From Corynebacterium occultum (GTDB taxonomy: Bacteria > Actinomycetota > Actinomycetes > Mycobacteriales > Mycobacteriaceae), in the NCBI RefSeq assembly GCF_009734425.1, contig NZ_CP046455.1, positions 310,001 to 374,000 on the forward strand: a stretch of DNA of 64,000 bases, written 5' to 3'. The translations under genes and the position numbers were made by a program. This document shows positions 8,856 through 17,583 of this stretch, one piece after another. Each line of letters begins with the position of its first letter. Within the stretch, counting starts at the first letter, position 1. Under the pieces are notes generated by a model. The model did no database searches. It had not been told where the DNA came from and was given only the letters and a program-made list of their open reading frames with translations.

Positions 8856-10403
8856 ATGACCACCCAGAACTCCGATCTCAACAACATTCTGAACAAGGGG
8901 CGGGTGACCCCGGAGCCGGGCCAGACCCAGCGCCATAACGGCGCACCGGTAGCCACCGAGAACATCTCCATCACCGCCGGCCCCCAGGGCCCGAATGTTC
9001 TCAATGACATTCACCTGATTGAGAAGCTCGCCCACTTCAACCGTCGCAACGTCCCCGAGCGCATCCCGCATGCCAAGGGGCATGGTGCCTTCGGCGAGCT
9101 TCACATCACCGAAGATGTCTCCCAGTACACCAAGGCCAAGGTCTTCCAGAAGGACACCGTCACCCCGATGGCGATCCGTTTCTCCACCGTCGCCGGTGAG
9201 CTCGGATCCCCCGACACCTGGCGTGACGTGCACGGCTTTGCCATGCGCTTCTACACCCAGGACGGCAATTACGACATCGTCGGCAACAACACCCCGACTT
9301 TCTTCCTGCGTGACGGCATGAAGTTCCCGGACTTCATCAGCTCCCAGAAGCGTCAGGGCAACACCGGCCTGCGTTCCGCTGACATGCAGTGGGACTTCTG
9401 GACCCGTACCCCGGAATCCGCACACCAGGTCACCTACCTGATGGGTGACCGCGGCACCCCGAAGACCTCCCGCCACCAGGACGGCTTCGGCTCCCACACC
9501 TTCCAGTGGATCAACGCTGAGGGCAAGCCGGTCTGGATCAAGTACCACTTCAAGACTCGCCAGGGTTGGGAGACCTTCACCGACGCCGAGGCCACCGAGA
9601 TGGCAGGCAAGAACGCGGATTACCACCGCCAGGATCTCCACGAGGCCATTGAGAAGGGCGACTACCCGATCTGGGATGTCAAGGTCCAGATCATGCCCTT
9701 TGAGGATGCCGAGAACTACCGTTGGAACCCCTTCGACCTGACCAAGACCTGGTCCCAGAAGGATTACCCGCTGCAGGACGTCGGGTACTTCATCCTCAAC
9801 CGCAACCCGGAGAACTTCCACGCCCAGATCGAACAGATCGCCCTGGATCCGGGCAACCTGGTCCCCGGTGTCGGCCTCTCTCCGGACCGCATGCTCATGG
9901 CCCGCGCCTTCGCCTACGCGGATCAGCAGCGCTACCGCATCGGGCCGAACTACCGTCAGCTGCCGGTGAACCAGCCGGTCAACCCGGTCAACACCTACTC
10001 CCAGCACGGGCCGATGATGTACCAGTTCGACGCTGCCGACCAGCCGGTGTACAGCCCGAACCGTTTCGAGAAGGGCGCCGGTTACCTGGACAACGGCAAG
10101 GATTCCTCCTCCGGGGAGTCTTATGGCCAGGCCAGCGACCTCTTCGTCAACCCGGATCCCCACGGTACCGACCTGACCCGTGCCGCCTATGTGCAGCACC
10201 CCGAGGACGGCGACTTCGTCCAGGCCGGCATCCTCTACCGCGAGGTCATGAACGACGAGGAGAAGGAACGCCTGGCGGACAACATCACCAACGCCATGGC
10301 AGGTGTCTCTGCCGGCGTTGAGGAGCGGGTCTACTGGTACTGGACCCAGGTCGATGAGAACCTCGGCCAGCGTGTCAAGGAGCTCTTCGCCACCAAGAAG
10401 TAG
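8856..10403 (+). CDS. katA: Monofunctional haem catalase
   Basis: Decomposes hydrogen peroxide to water and oxygen. The 515-residue length is normal for a small-subunit (clade 3) catalase. The catalytic His is in PHAKGHGAFG (about residue 72), the Asn in DIVGNNTPTFF (about 145) and the proximal haem Tyr in FAYADQQRYR (about 350). The ATG at 8856 is preceded by GAGGAGCAGG; an in-frame ATG 15 bases upstream overlaps that site and is less likely. It is divergent from sigC and monocistronic, with a terminator about 100 bp downstream. Expression is probably peroxide-inducible, by analogy. Confidence 0.97.
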   Translation: MTTQNSDLNNILNKGRVTPEPGQTQRHNGAPVATENISITAGPQGPNVLNDIHLIEKLAHFNRRNVPERIPHAKGHGAFGELHITEDVSQYTKAKVFQKDTVTPMAIRFSTVAGELGSPDTWRDVHGFAMRFYTQDGNYDIVGNNTPTFFLRDGMKFPDFISSQKRQGNTGLRSADMQWDFWTRTPESAHQVTYLMGDRGTPKTSRHQDGFGSHTFQWINAEGKPVWIKYHFKTRQGWETFTDAEATEMAGKNADYHRQDLHEAIEKGDYPIWDVKVQIMPFEDAENYRWNPFDLTKTWSQKDYPLQDVGYFILNRNPENFHAQIEQIALDPGNLVPGVGLSPDRMLMARAFAYADQQRYRIGPNYRQLPVNQPVNPVNTYSQHGPMMYQFDAADQPVYSPNRFEKGAGYLDNGKDSSSGESYGQASDLFVNPDPHGTDLTRAAYVQHPEDGDFVQAGILYREVMNDEEKERLADNITNAMAGVSAGVEERVYWYWTQVDENLGQRVKELFATKK

Positions 10404-10501
10404 GTGTGCCGCCAGGGGGGTGCTGTATGAACGCCGCCTTGGCACACTTGCCCAGCGTGTAGTGCCCCGGCCAGCCCTGGGGCGCTGCACAGCTGCCTTA
10501 T

Positions 10502-10567
10502 AAGATCGGTGCCTTCCGTGACTTTCCCTTCGTGGAGAAGATATGGAAGGCGCCGATCTTTTATTTT
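10502..10567 (+). terminator. Terminator of katA
   Basis: AAGATCGGTGCCTTCC (10502-10517) pairs with GGAAGGCGCCGATCTT (10545-10560), with a G-T pair, followed by TTATTTTT. It lies about 100 bp after the stop. Confidence 0.85.
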
Positions 10568-10689
10568 TGGGCAAAGGGAGAGCCCTGCAATGTAGAAGGC
10601 GCATCTGGCCTGAAATTCACCCTTGTTCCCTCCACTTCGGGGATGGATGCGCCTCCTGCGTGTTTCCCATCAGGTGAATCCAGGTTAAA

Positions 10690-10727
10690 CCCCCGGTCAC
10701 TGTTCAAGTTTTCAGAGTGACCGGGGG
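10690..10727 (-). terminator. Perfect 12-bp hairpin downstream of the secreted-protein gene
   Basis: CCCCCGGTCACT (10690-10701) and AGTGACCGGGGG (10716-10727) are exact complements with a 14-base loop. On the minus strand TTTAACC follows, so it may terminate the gene starting at 11060, although the T-run is short. Confidence 0.55.
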
Positions 10728-10805
10728 CGTGGGCTGGAAGGGGGTCGGGAATCCTGGGGCCCCTGGGAAGCTCAGGAGCTCAGACTTCCTCAGGGGCGGG
10801 GAGGG

Positions 10806-11060
10806 TTAGCGAATGGAGCTACCCAGTATCGAGGAGCCGATGCTCAGGCCGACCCAGGCGGTGACGATCTGCAGGCCAGCGTAGATCTGGTCGCGCGGCA
10901 TGGCCGGGACAAAATTCTGAACTGTGTTGACGAACTCCACCGGAACCTGAATCTCGGAGATCGGGTAAGGCGTGGTGCTCTGTGCGTTAGCGGTGGCGGT
11001 GGTGCCACCCAGAACCAGGGTGGCGGAGAGGGCGATGGCGGCGAGAGACTTGCGGCGCAT
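10806..11060 (-). CDS. Small secreted protein of unknown function
   Basis: Read from the ATG at 11060, which has AAAGGA just upstream, the product is 84 residues. It has a classical signal peptide (MRRKSLAAIALSATLVLGG, cleavage near TANA-QS), leaving about 57 residues outside the membrane. The frame is open 20 codons further upstream, but that extension would bury the signal peptide. The mature part ends in a hydrophobic stretch (AGLQIVTAWVGLSIGSSI), so it could insert in a membrane; corynebacterial porin-like peptides are also short, but I cannot show this is one. No family is recognised. A 25-bp inverted repeat lies 56 bp before the start. Confidence 0.65.
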   Translation of the reverse strand: MRRKSLAAIALSATLVLGGTTATANAQSTTPYPISEIQVPVEFVNTVQNFVPAMPRDQIYAGLQIVTAWVGLSIGSSILGSSIR

Positions 11061-11115
11061 GAGCTTTTCCTTTGCTGGGGGTGAAGGATCTTCATCGAAC
11101 ATGGCTTGAAGCTGC

Positions 11116-11140
11116 ATCACAGCTGATGAACTGCTGTGAT
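11116..11140. promoter_or_regulatory. Inverted repeat upstream of the small secreted protein
   Basis: ATCACAGC and GCTGTGAT form perfect 8-bp arms around 9 bp. It lies 56 bp before the start codon, so it could be an operator or a leader hairpin in the mRNA. Confidence 0.45.
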
Positions 11141-11273
11141 CTCGATATTATCTCCCCCGAAAGGGATATGCGCTGCTCGTTATCATTTTGAGTCAATATA
11201 ATCCCTGAGCTGGGGAAGGGTTCAGGTGGCATGCGCAAGAAGGGACTGTCGCCGACTCAGCTGGTGGGGGAAG

Positions 11274-11350
11274 TGGCAAAATCGGTCGGTTTGAGGGTTT
11301 CCAGGGGGTCTGCAAAGGATTGCACCACCTCAAACCGACCAATTTTGCCA
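11274..11350. repeat. Long imperfect hairpin downstream of the mrp operon
   Basis: A 23-base arm at 11274-11296 (TGGCAAAATCGGTCGGTTTG…) pairs with 11328-11350 with one mismatch. The 31-base spacer itself holds TGCAA-AGGA-TTGCA, a nested hairpin. The AT-and-GC composition and lack of a clear T-run look more like a dispersed repeat or miniature element than a simple terminator. It is directly followed by the CCCCAAG repeat. Confidence 0.7.
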
Positions 11351-11356
11351 GGTTGC

Positions 11357-11405
11357 CCCCAAGCCCCAAGCCCCAAGCCCCAAGCCCCAAGCCCCAAGCC
11401 CCAAA
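11357..11405. repeat. CCCCAAG tandem repeat
   Basis: Six identical 7-bp CCCCAAG units are followed by a seventh, CCCCAAA. The array is non-coding and ends 8 bp before the mrpG stop codon. A heptamer array of this kind can change length by slippage. Confidence 0.9.
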
Positions 11406-11412
11406 CCAAGCC

Positions 11413-11772
11413 CTAGATCCGCGAGGGCTCCGAACCATCATCGGCCTCAGATCCCGACCCCTCCCGGTCATCCACCACGGTGACCCCGTAGATGGAGCGC
11501 CCGATGTAGAAACTGCCCACTGAACCGATGACCCACACTCCGGCGATGGCGATAAGTGCGCGGATGAAGTTGTTCGGGTCGAAACCGACGCTGCTCCAGT
11601 CCCGCAGCAGCTTGGCCACCAGCAAGATGGGGATGGCACAGCTGACGGTGGTGCCCAGCAGGTTGACTCGGGTCAGGGCGTCCGGGGCCCGCCAGAGTGC
11701 GATGGCGGTGGAGGCACAGAAGAGGGTCGCGATGATCACGAGGATGGAGATGATGATTTCTGCGATGCTCAT
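11413..11772 (-). CDS. mrpG: Na+/H+ antiporter subunit MrpG
   Basis: The 119-residue last subunit of the Mrp antiporter, with three predicted membrane helices (about residues 4-24, 37-57, 70-90) and a charged, hydrophilic tail. It starts 4 bp after mrpF, and the six genes form one operon. MrpG is needed for assembly of the hetero-oligomeric complex. The acidic Ser/Glu/Asp tail after residue 95 looks species-specific. Confidence 0.88.
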   Translation of the reverse strand: MSIAEIIISILVIIATLFCASTAIALWRAPDALTRVNLLGTTVSCAIPILLVAKLLRDWSSVGFDPNNFIRALIAIAGVWVIGSVGSFYIGRSIYGVTVVDDREGSGSEADDGSEPSRI

Positions 11773-11776
11773 GGTT

Positions 11777-12049
11777 CTAACGCCTTCCCTGGGAGATCAT
11801 CCGGGCCATGGAGATCGTGGGCAACACACCTGCGACCAGGGCGGCGAGGATGGCGATCTCATAGGCGATGGAGGTCTGATGGTCCATGCTCCACACCAGA
11901 TACATGGCGATCATGGTGTAGAAGAGCAGGTCGGAGGTGACGGCGCGGGTCATGAAGTCCCCGGAGCGCAGAATCAGCGCCACTCCGGCGAGCAGCGAGA
12001 GCAGCATGATTACACCGCAGCTCAGCAGCACAATCTGGAATGGATCCAT
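11777..12049 (-). CDS. mrpF: Na+/H+ antiporter subunit MrpF
   Basis: A 90-residue protein with three membrane helices, the typical MrpF size. Its ATG overlaps the stop codon of mrpE. A small structural subunit of the Mrp complex in the cytoplasmic membrane. Confidence 0.9.
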   Translation of the reverse strand: MDPFQIVLLSCGVIMLLSLLAGVALILRSGDFMTRAVTSDLLFYTMIAMYLVWSMDHQTSIAYEIAILAALVAGVLPTISMARMISQGRR

Positions 12050-12474
12050 CAGGGTTCAGCCTTCCCTTCGGAGTAACCGGCCGTGTAGGGGGAGTGGTAG
12101 TTATTGCGGCGGGTGGAGGTTCCCTGGCCGGGCACCCCATGGTCGATCTTCTTGACCGAGGGTGCCATCCGCTCCTCCATATCGGCCAGGGAGGCGCAGA
12201 CATCGGCGGGGTCGGCACCCTGCACCGCCTGCACCAGCAGAATCCTCGGATCACCGGGTGCTACAGGCTCACGGAAACCCATGGACAGGGTGCCCGGGGT
12301 CATGGTGATGGAGGTGGAGAACCAGAAGAGCTGCCAGTCGGTGCTCACCCGCAGTGGATAGTGGACGACCACCGGATGGATCTGGGCATCCTGACGGAAG
12401 GCAGCCACCAGAAGGGTGAAGCCGGCCACGAAGATTTCCTTGATCAGCCAGGGGATATAGGTCAACAGGTGCAT
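12049..12474 (-). CDS. mrpE: Na+/H+ antiporter subunit MrpE
   Basis: From the ATG at 12474 (MHLLTYIPWLIKE) the product is 141 residues; this start lies 4 bp after the mrpD stop. The frame stays open upstream inside mrpD, but that sequence is not MrpE-like. One or two N-terminal helices are followed by a cytoplasmic domain including VHYPLRVSTDWQLFW and TPGTLSMGF, the MrpE signature region. The C-terminal 35 residues are hydrophilic. Confidence 0.9.
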   Translation of the reverse strand: MHLLTYIPWLIKEIFVAGFTLLVAAFRQDAQIHPVVVHYPLRVSTDWQLFWFSTSITMTPGTLSMGFREPVAPGDPRILLVQAVQGADPADVCASLADMEERMAPSVKKIDHGVPGQGTSTRRNNYHSPYTAGYSEGKAEP

Positions 12475-12478
12475 GGGG

Positions 12479-14005
12479 TTAGCGTCCTCCCTGCAGTTCG
12501 GACATGTCGGGAACTCCGACGGGGTCATCGCCGAGCACGGCCTGCTGGTAGGTGGCCACGTCGAGCAGATCACCGGTGGCGGTGAGCGCGGCGTCGATAA
12601 GCGGGCCGGCGAAGATGAACATGGCCAGGGACACCGCCATGAGGGTGGCTGCCGGGCCAATCACCCCACCCCGTACCCGCAGTGAACCCGGGACGGACTG
12701 CATGGGACGGCCCCAGAACACCTGGCGCCAGACCCGCAGCATGGCCAGGAGCGCCCCGAAGCTGGCGAGGATGATCGCGCTGATGACCACCCAGGAACGC
12801 CAATCGGCGGCACGTGCCACCTCGATCACGATGAAGGCCTTGCCCCAGAGTCCCGAGAAGGGCGGGAAACCCACCACGGAGAAGGCACCGGCGGCAAACA
12901 CGGCGGCCACCACAGGTTCCCGGCGCGCCAGGCCGGAGAGTCTCTTCAGCACCCCGGTGCCGTAGGTTTCCTCGATCGCGCCGGAGGTCAGTACGAGGGA
13001 GCCGACGGTGATCATGTGGTGCAGGGTGTAGAGCAGCCCGGCGGCCAGGGCGCGCTGCGGATCCCCCGAGGTGAAGGCCAGCATGACCAGGATGAAGGGC
13101 ATGCCGTTGATCATCTGGTAGGCCAGGACACGGCGGATGGAGTTCTCCGCCAGGCCGGCGAAACCACCCAGCAACATGGAGGCGACCATCACCACGATGA
13201 TCAGGGTGTTCCAGCGGTCCTCCAGATCGAAGATGACCACGTAGATGCGGAAGAGCATGTACACCGCGACCTTGGTGTGCAGGCCGGAGAACAGTCCCAT
13301 CACCGCCGCCGAGGTGCCGGGGTAGGTGCGCGGCAGCCAGGTGTGGACCGGGAAGACACCGGCCTTGGTGGCGATCGCGATGATCACCATGCCCATGGCC
13401 ACGGTGGCTGGGCCATTACCGGCCGCCACCCCCTGCAGGGCGGCGATGTTCACGGAGCCGGTGACACCGTAGACGAAGCCCACCCCGACCACCAGCATGG
13501 TGGAGGCCGCGAGGTTGACCAGCACGAAGGTGCGCCCCGCGGCCAGGCGTGCCCCGGTGCCGGTCATGGCCATCAGCCCATAGGAGGGCAGCAGCATAAC
13601 CTCGATGAAGACGAAGAAGTTGAAGAGGTCCGCGGTCATCAGCGCACCATTGACACCGGTGATCAGCATCAGGGTCAGCGCCGGATAGTAGCGGGAGCGG
13701 GTTTCCCCGGCGACGGTGGCGAACCAGTTGGCCACCAGGGCGACGATCCCGGTGGTGATGATCATGATCGCGGAGAAGGTGTCCACGGCGAAGGGGATCG
13801 CCACACCGCCCTGGAACAGCCCCACATTATGGGCCAGGGTGCCGTGCTCGGCGGTGTAGGTGAAAAGTCCGATGCCGGCGAGGATGCTGGCGGCGGGGAT
13901 GATCAGGTGGAGCAGATCCCGGGCCCATTTCCACGGGGCCATCACGGCCAGCGCGGAGGACACCAGGGGGACGGCTACCAGGAGGGGTATCAGGGCATCC
14001 ATCAA
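12479..14005 (-). CDS. mrpD: Na+/H+ antiporter subunit MrpD
   Basis: A 508-residue, roughly 14-helix protein of the NuoL/M/N proton-pump family. Hallmarks include FNFFVFIEVMLLPSYGL and VFPVHTWLPRTYPG, the regions with the conserved membrane Glu and Lys/His used for proton transfer. Its ATG overlaps the mrpC stop. It holds one exact GCGTCGATAAGC motif, coding LIDAA near the C-terminus. Confidence 0.95.
   Translation of the reverse strand: MMDALIPLLVAVPLVSSALAVMAPWKWARDLLHLIIPAASILAGIGLFTYTAEHGTLAHNVGLFQGGVAIPFAVDTFSAIMIITTGIVALVANWFATVAGETRSRYYPALTLMLITGVNGALMTADLFNFFVFIEVMLLPSYGLMAMTGTGARLAAGRTFVLVNLAASTMLVVGVGFVYGVTGSVNIAALQGVAAGNGPATVAMGMVIIAIATKAGVFPVHTWLPRTYPGTSAAVMGLFSGLHTKVAVYMLFRIYVVIFDLEDRWNTLIIVVMVASMLLGGFAGLAENSIRRVLAYQMINGMPFILVMLAFTSGDPQRALAAGLLYTLHHMITVGSLVLTSGAIEETYGTGVLKRLSGLARREPVVAAVFAAGAFSVVGFPPFSGLWGKAFIVIEVARAADWRSWVVISAIILASFGALLAMLRVWRQVFWGRPMQSVPGSLRVRGGVIGPAATLMAVSLAMFIFAGPLIDAALTATGDLLDVATYQQAVLGDDPVGVPDMSELQGGR
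12591..12602 (+). repeat. GCGTCGATAAGC motif, copy 4 (exact)
   Basis: Inside mrpD near its 3' end, in the same codon phase as in sigC (Leu-Ile-Asp-Ala). Confidence 0.85.
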
Positions 14006-14469
14006 CGATGTCCCTCCTTCAGTGCGGTCTGGGCCTGCTCGGCTTCCCGGCGGGCTCGTTCCCCGGCGAGGAACTCTTCCCGGGACTGGGTGGCCCGGCC
14101 CAGGGTGGACATGGGCGAGTTCTGGAGTTCAGTGTCACCGGTCTCCCGGGAGGAGAGGGGATCCGTCAGCTCGGTGTCATCATTTTTGCCCAGGGCGGCC
14201 ATGGCCAGCAGGATCGTGGCGGTCGCCATGGCGATCACGATGGCGGTGAGCACAAAAGCCTGGGGGAGGGGGTCGGCGGCATCAGCGGCCAGGTCGGTGC
14301 GGTCCGGGAAGACCTCACCCCGCCAGGCGCCGACACCCGCGGCCAGCAGCATCAGGTTCGCCGAATGGCCGATCAGCTGCATCCCCAGCACCAGGCGGAC
14401 CATGCCTCGCTGCTGCATGAGGAAAACACCGCCGAAGACCAGTACGGCGATGGTCAGGGCCATGATCAT
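14002..14469 (-). CDS. mrpC: Na+/H+ antiporter subunit MrpC
   Basis: A 155-residue NuoK-like subunit with three helices, including VLGMQLIGHSANLMLLAAG, the conserved NuoK/MrpC region. Its start overlaps the mrpA stop and its stop overlaps the mrpD start. The C-terminal 45 residues are an added charged cytoplasmic tail. Confidence 0.93.
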   Translation of the reverse strand: MIMALTIAVLVFGGVFLMQQRGMVRLVLGMQLIGHSANLMLLAAGVGAWRGEVFPDRTDLAADAADPLPQAFVLTAIVIAMATATILLAMAALGKNDDTELTDPLSSRETGDTELQNSPMSTLGRATQSREEFLAGERARREAEQAQTALKEGHR

Positions 14470-17468
14470 CGGTCATTCTCCTTCTGCTTATCGACGCCTG
14501 CTTCGACGTCGCGCTGCTCCCGCACCGCGGTGGTGCCCACGCTGCGGGAGGGCCCGTCATCCCGGGGGTCAGGATTGGGTTCGAGTGGTTCCGGGTAAGG
14601 CTCGGTGATGATCTCCGCCGGGGGAGCCGGGGTCGGGGTGTCCGGCAGGGGGCCGGAACTGCGGGCGTAGTCCAGCTCAGCCACGGAGGCCGCGCCGGGC
14701 CGGAGGTAACCGCCCATGGAGTTGATGGCGGCGGTCAGCATGCCCAGCACCGCCAGGTAGATACCGCCGTCGAAGACGAGGGAGGTGGTCCAGTGCTGTC
14801 CCAGGAAGTCGGCGTAGATGGGTTTGAGGAAGGAACCCTCGAGGTAACCCATGAAACCTGCGGCCAGGGCGACGATGATGCCGATGCCGGTCAGCCAGTA
14901 GGGGGTGGAGGGCTTGCCGACGATGCTGTCGCGGCCCTTCGCCAGGTAGGCCATCATGATGGCGGTGCCGGCCACTAGGGCGGCGACGAATCCGCCACCC
15001 GGGTCGGTGTGGCCCCGCATGAAGATCAGGAAACTGAGCACACCCAGCACCGGGGCGGCCAGGGCATAGGCTTTCTTCAGCGGCAGGGAATTCAGCTGGG
15101 ACTGACCGAAGGGGCGGGGGTGGGTGCCGCGGCTGAACTGCATCCGCGGGAAGGAGGACACCACCGCACCGATGACGATGGCCGCCATGCCCAGCACCGA
15201 AAGTTCGCCCAGGGTGTCCAGGGCACGGAACTCCACGATGATGGTGGCCACGATATTCTGGCCGCCGGTGATCTCCGGACCATTGGCCAGGAACCATTCG
15301 GCGAGCTCGGAACGCTCGTGGCGACCCAGGAGGGTGAAGACCGCCAGGAAGGCGGTGACCGCAGCCAGGGCGGCGATGATCAGGGAGCGGATGGTGCGTG
15401 TCCTGGACACCTTGGGGAAGTACTGGGGCTGGTGGCGGATGACCATCATCATGATCACCACGACCAGGGCCTCCACCAGGAACTGGGTGAGTGCCACATC
15501 CGGAGCTCCCAGCAACAACATCTGCAGGCTCACACCCACACCCACTGCGCCGATCAACACGGCACCGGTGACGCGGTTGCGGCTGAGCACCAGGATGCTC
15601 ACCGAACCGAGGATGATCAGGAAGGGTGCCAGATCCAGCCAATTGTCCAGGCCCTCGGCACGCGGTGCCAGGGGGATGCCGTCAATGCCCTCGGTACCGA
15701 AGAGGGTGAAGAGCATCAGGGTGATCACCATGATCACCGGCCACACCAGGTGGCGGGAGGGGCTGAGGGAATCTGCCATGCCAGCGAAGATGCGGCCCAG
15801 CTTCCCGGATCCTTCAGTGAGCGCGTGGAGGGCGGCATTGCCGTTGAAGGGCAGCAGTCGACGGGATTCCAGGGCCGGCCAGATGCGGTGCCGGTAGATC
15901 ACACCGATGATCCCCAGGATGATTGCCGCCAGGGAGATGCCCAATGGGAGGGTGAAACCGTGCCAGAGCGCCAGTTCGGTTTCTGCTTCACCACCGATGG
16001 CCGTGACCACGGCATCGATGGGCTCATTGAAGATCCCGACGGCCAGACCCAGCGGCAGGGAGAGCAGGCCCGGCAGGGCGGCAGGCAACCACAATGAAAC
16101 CGGGGCCTCCCGCACCACCCGCTCGCTGGGCTGCTGGCCCTCGGCGGGGCCGTCGGTGAAGGCCCCGAAGACGATTTTCGCGGAATACGTGAAGGTCAGC
16201 AGAGCGCCCAGTCCACCCAGCAGGAGCAGTACCCAGGTGGGGCCCTCCCCGATCGGGGCTTCCTGGAAAGCGGTGAGCATCCCCTCCTTGGAGATGAATC
16301 CCAACATCGGGGGGACCGCGGCCATGGACAGCGCGCCGATCAACACCGAGGCGAAGGTCCAGGGCATCTTCTTCCAGATGACCCCCAGGCGGCGGATATC
16401 CCGGGTGCCGGTCTGGTGGTCGATGACACCGATGAGCATGAAGAGGGAGGACTTGAAGAGGGCATGCGCCAGGGTGTGCACCAGGGCCGCCGCCAGGGCG
16501 AAGGGGGTGCCCACGCCGATCGTCGCCACGATCCAGCCGAGGTGGCTGACGGTGGAGTAGGCGGTCAGCTTCTTCAGATCCGTCTTCTGCACCGCAAAAA
16601 GCGCGGACACCACTGCAGTGGAGATGCCGACCACGATGAGCAGCCAATTCCACACCGTCACATCGTGGAAGATGGTGGAGAACCGCAGCAGCAGGTAGAT
16701 ACCGGCCTTGACCACTGCAGCGGCATGCAGGAAAGCCGACACCGGGGTGGCCGCGGCCATGGCCTCCGGCAGCCAGAAGTGGAAGGGAAGCTGGGCGGAC
16801 TTGGTGAAGGCGGAGATGGCGATCAGCACCGCCACCACCGCGCTGAGCCCCGCATCCTGTGCCCACACCGGGCTGGCCAGGATTTCACTCAGCGAGGTGC
16901 TCCCGGTCTGGGTGGCGGCCAGCGCCAACGCCGCCAACAGGGTCAGACCGCCGATGAAGGTGAGCACCAGGGTACGCACCGAACCCGATTCACCAGCCGA
17001 TCCGGAACGCGCGATCAGCAGGAAGGAGGCGATGGACACCAGTTCCCAACCGATGAAGAGCACCAGCACATCATCGGCGAGCACCAGCACCAGGATCGCC
17101 AGGGTGAAGGCGGTCATGATGGTGTAGAAACTAGTGTTTCCCTGATGTTTAGGCAGGTAAGCGGCGGAATAGATGAACACCATCGCGCCGATCAGCAGGG
17201 CCAGTAAAGCGAAGAAAACGCCGAGGGCATCAGCTTTCAGCGCAAAATCCACATCCACCCCGGCCGCCAGGAAATCACGGACCCAGACAAAGGACCAGGT
17301 CTGGGCGCGACCCGCCAGGACGTCGGGGAGTTCCATGCTCAAAACGGCGGCGGCCGCCAGGAAAAGCGCGGCCAGGGGCCAACCGGCTTTTCGGTCCAGC
17401 AGACGAACCAGAGGTGGAGAGAGGAGCACTGCCGCCCCGGCAAGGGCGATCACAATCGGCAGAGTCAC
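14466..17468 (-). CDS. mrpA: Na+/H+ antiporter subunit MrpA with fused MrpB domain
   Basis: The large proton-pumping subunit, about 1000 residues. The N-terminal about 480 residues are NuoL-like (FIGWELVSIASFLLI, FHFWLPEAMAAATPVSAFLHA). A middle DUF4040-type part (LLLGAPDVALTQFLVEAL) and a C-terminal MnhB domain (MRGHTDPGGGFVAALVAG) follow, so mrpB is fused into this gene and no separate mrpB is present. GTG at 17468 (VTLPIVIAL) has GGAGAG upstream; a TTG 18 bases earlier is also in frame. The hydrophilic tail encodes VDK from a GCGTCGATAAGC motif. The operon should give sodium and alkali tolerance and pH homeostasis. Confidence 0.95.
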   Translation of the reverse strand: MTLPIVIALAGAAVLLSPPLVRLLDRKAGWPLAALFLAAAAVLSMELPDVLAGRAQTWSFVWVRDFLAAGVDVDFALKADALGVFFALLALLIGAMVFIYSAAYLPKHQGNTSFYTIMTAFTLAILVLVLADDVLVLFIGWELVSIASFLLIARSGSAGESGSVRTLVLTFIGGLTLLAALALAATQTGSTSLSEILASPVWAQDAGLSAVVAVLIAISAFTKSAQLPFHFWLPEAMAAATPVSAFLHAAAVVKAGIYLLLRFSTIFHDVTVWNWLLIVVGISTAVVSALFAVQKTDLKKLTAYSTVSHLGWIVATIGVGTPFALAAALVHTLAHALFKSSLFMLIGVIDHQTGTRDIRRLGVIWKKMPWTFASVLIGALSMAAVPPMLGFISKEGMLTAFQEAPIGEGPTWVLLLLGGLGALLTFTYSAKIVFGAFTDGPAEGQQPSERVVREAPVSLWLPAALPGLLSLPLGLAVGIFNEPIDAVVTAIGGEAETELALWHGFTLPLGISLAAIILGIIGVIYRHRIWPALESRRLLPFNGNAALHALTEGSGKLGRIFAGMADSLSPSRHLVWPVIMVITLMLFTLFGTEGIDGIPLAPRAEGLDNWLDLAPFLIILGSVSILVLSRNRVTGAVLIGAVGVGVSLQMLLLGAPDVALTQFLVEALVVVIMMMVIRHQPQYFPKVSRTRTIRSLIIAALAAVTAFLAVFTLLGRHERSELAEWFLANGPEITGGQNIVATIIVEFRALDTLGELSVLGMAAIVIGAVVSSFPRMQFSRGTHPRPFGQSQLNSLPLKKAYALAAPVLGVLSFLIFMRGHTDPGGGFVAALVAGTAIMMAYLAKGRDSIVGKPSTPYWLTGIGIIVALAAGFMGYLEGSFLKPIYADFLGQHWTTSLVFDGGIYLAVLGMLTAAINSMGGYLRPGAASVAELDYARSSGPLPDTPTPAPPAEIITEPYPEPLEPNPDPRDDGPSRSVGTTAVREQRDVEAGVDKQKENDR
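14486..14497 (-). repeat. GCGTCGATAAGC motif, copy 5 (exact)
   Basis: In the mrpA tail. Here the motif lies on the coding strand and reads GC GTC GAT AAG C, giving Val-Asp-Lys, a different phase from the sigC and mrpD copies. Confidence 0.85.
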
Positions 17469-17583
17469 GCGTCGATCACTCTCCAAAGCGGTTAAAGGTG
17501 GTATTTCAGACTCTCAAAGGTTAGCAGGGGGAATGCGGTGCGCCTCCCAGTTGGGGGATGAGAGCTGGATAAATTGAACGGAT

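Larger units (their letters stand above)
10404..10805. other. Convergent intergenic region with two hairpins
   Basis: About 400 bp between katA and the small secreted-protein gene. It contains the katA terminator and a second strong inverted repeat, described separately. I see no gene. Confidence 0.6.
11061..11412. other. Repeat-rich intergenic region
   Basis: About 350 bp between the secreted-protein gene and mrpG. It holds an operator-like inverted repeat, a long hairpin and a heptamer tandem repeat, each listed separately. No gene is evident. Confidence 0.6.

Noticed and set aside
13016..14608. 530-residue plus-strand frame opposite mrpC and mrpD
   Set aside because: Composition is a typical high-GC antisense shadow (His, Gly and Gln rich) over clearly coding mrp genes.
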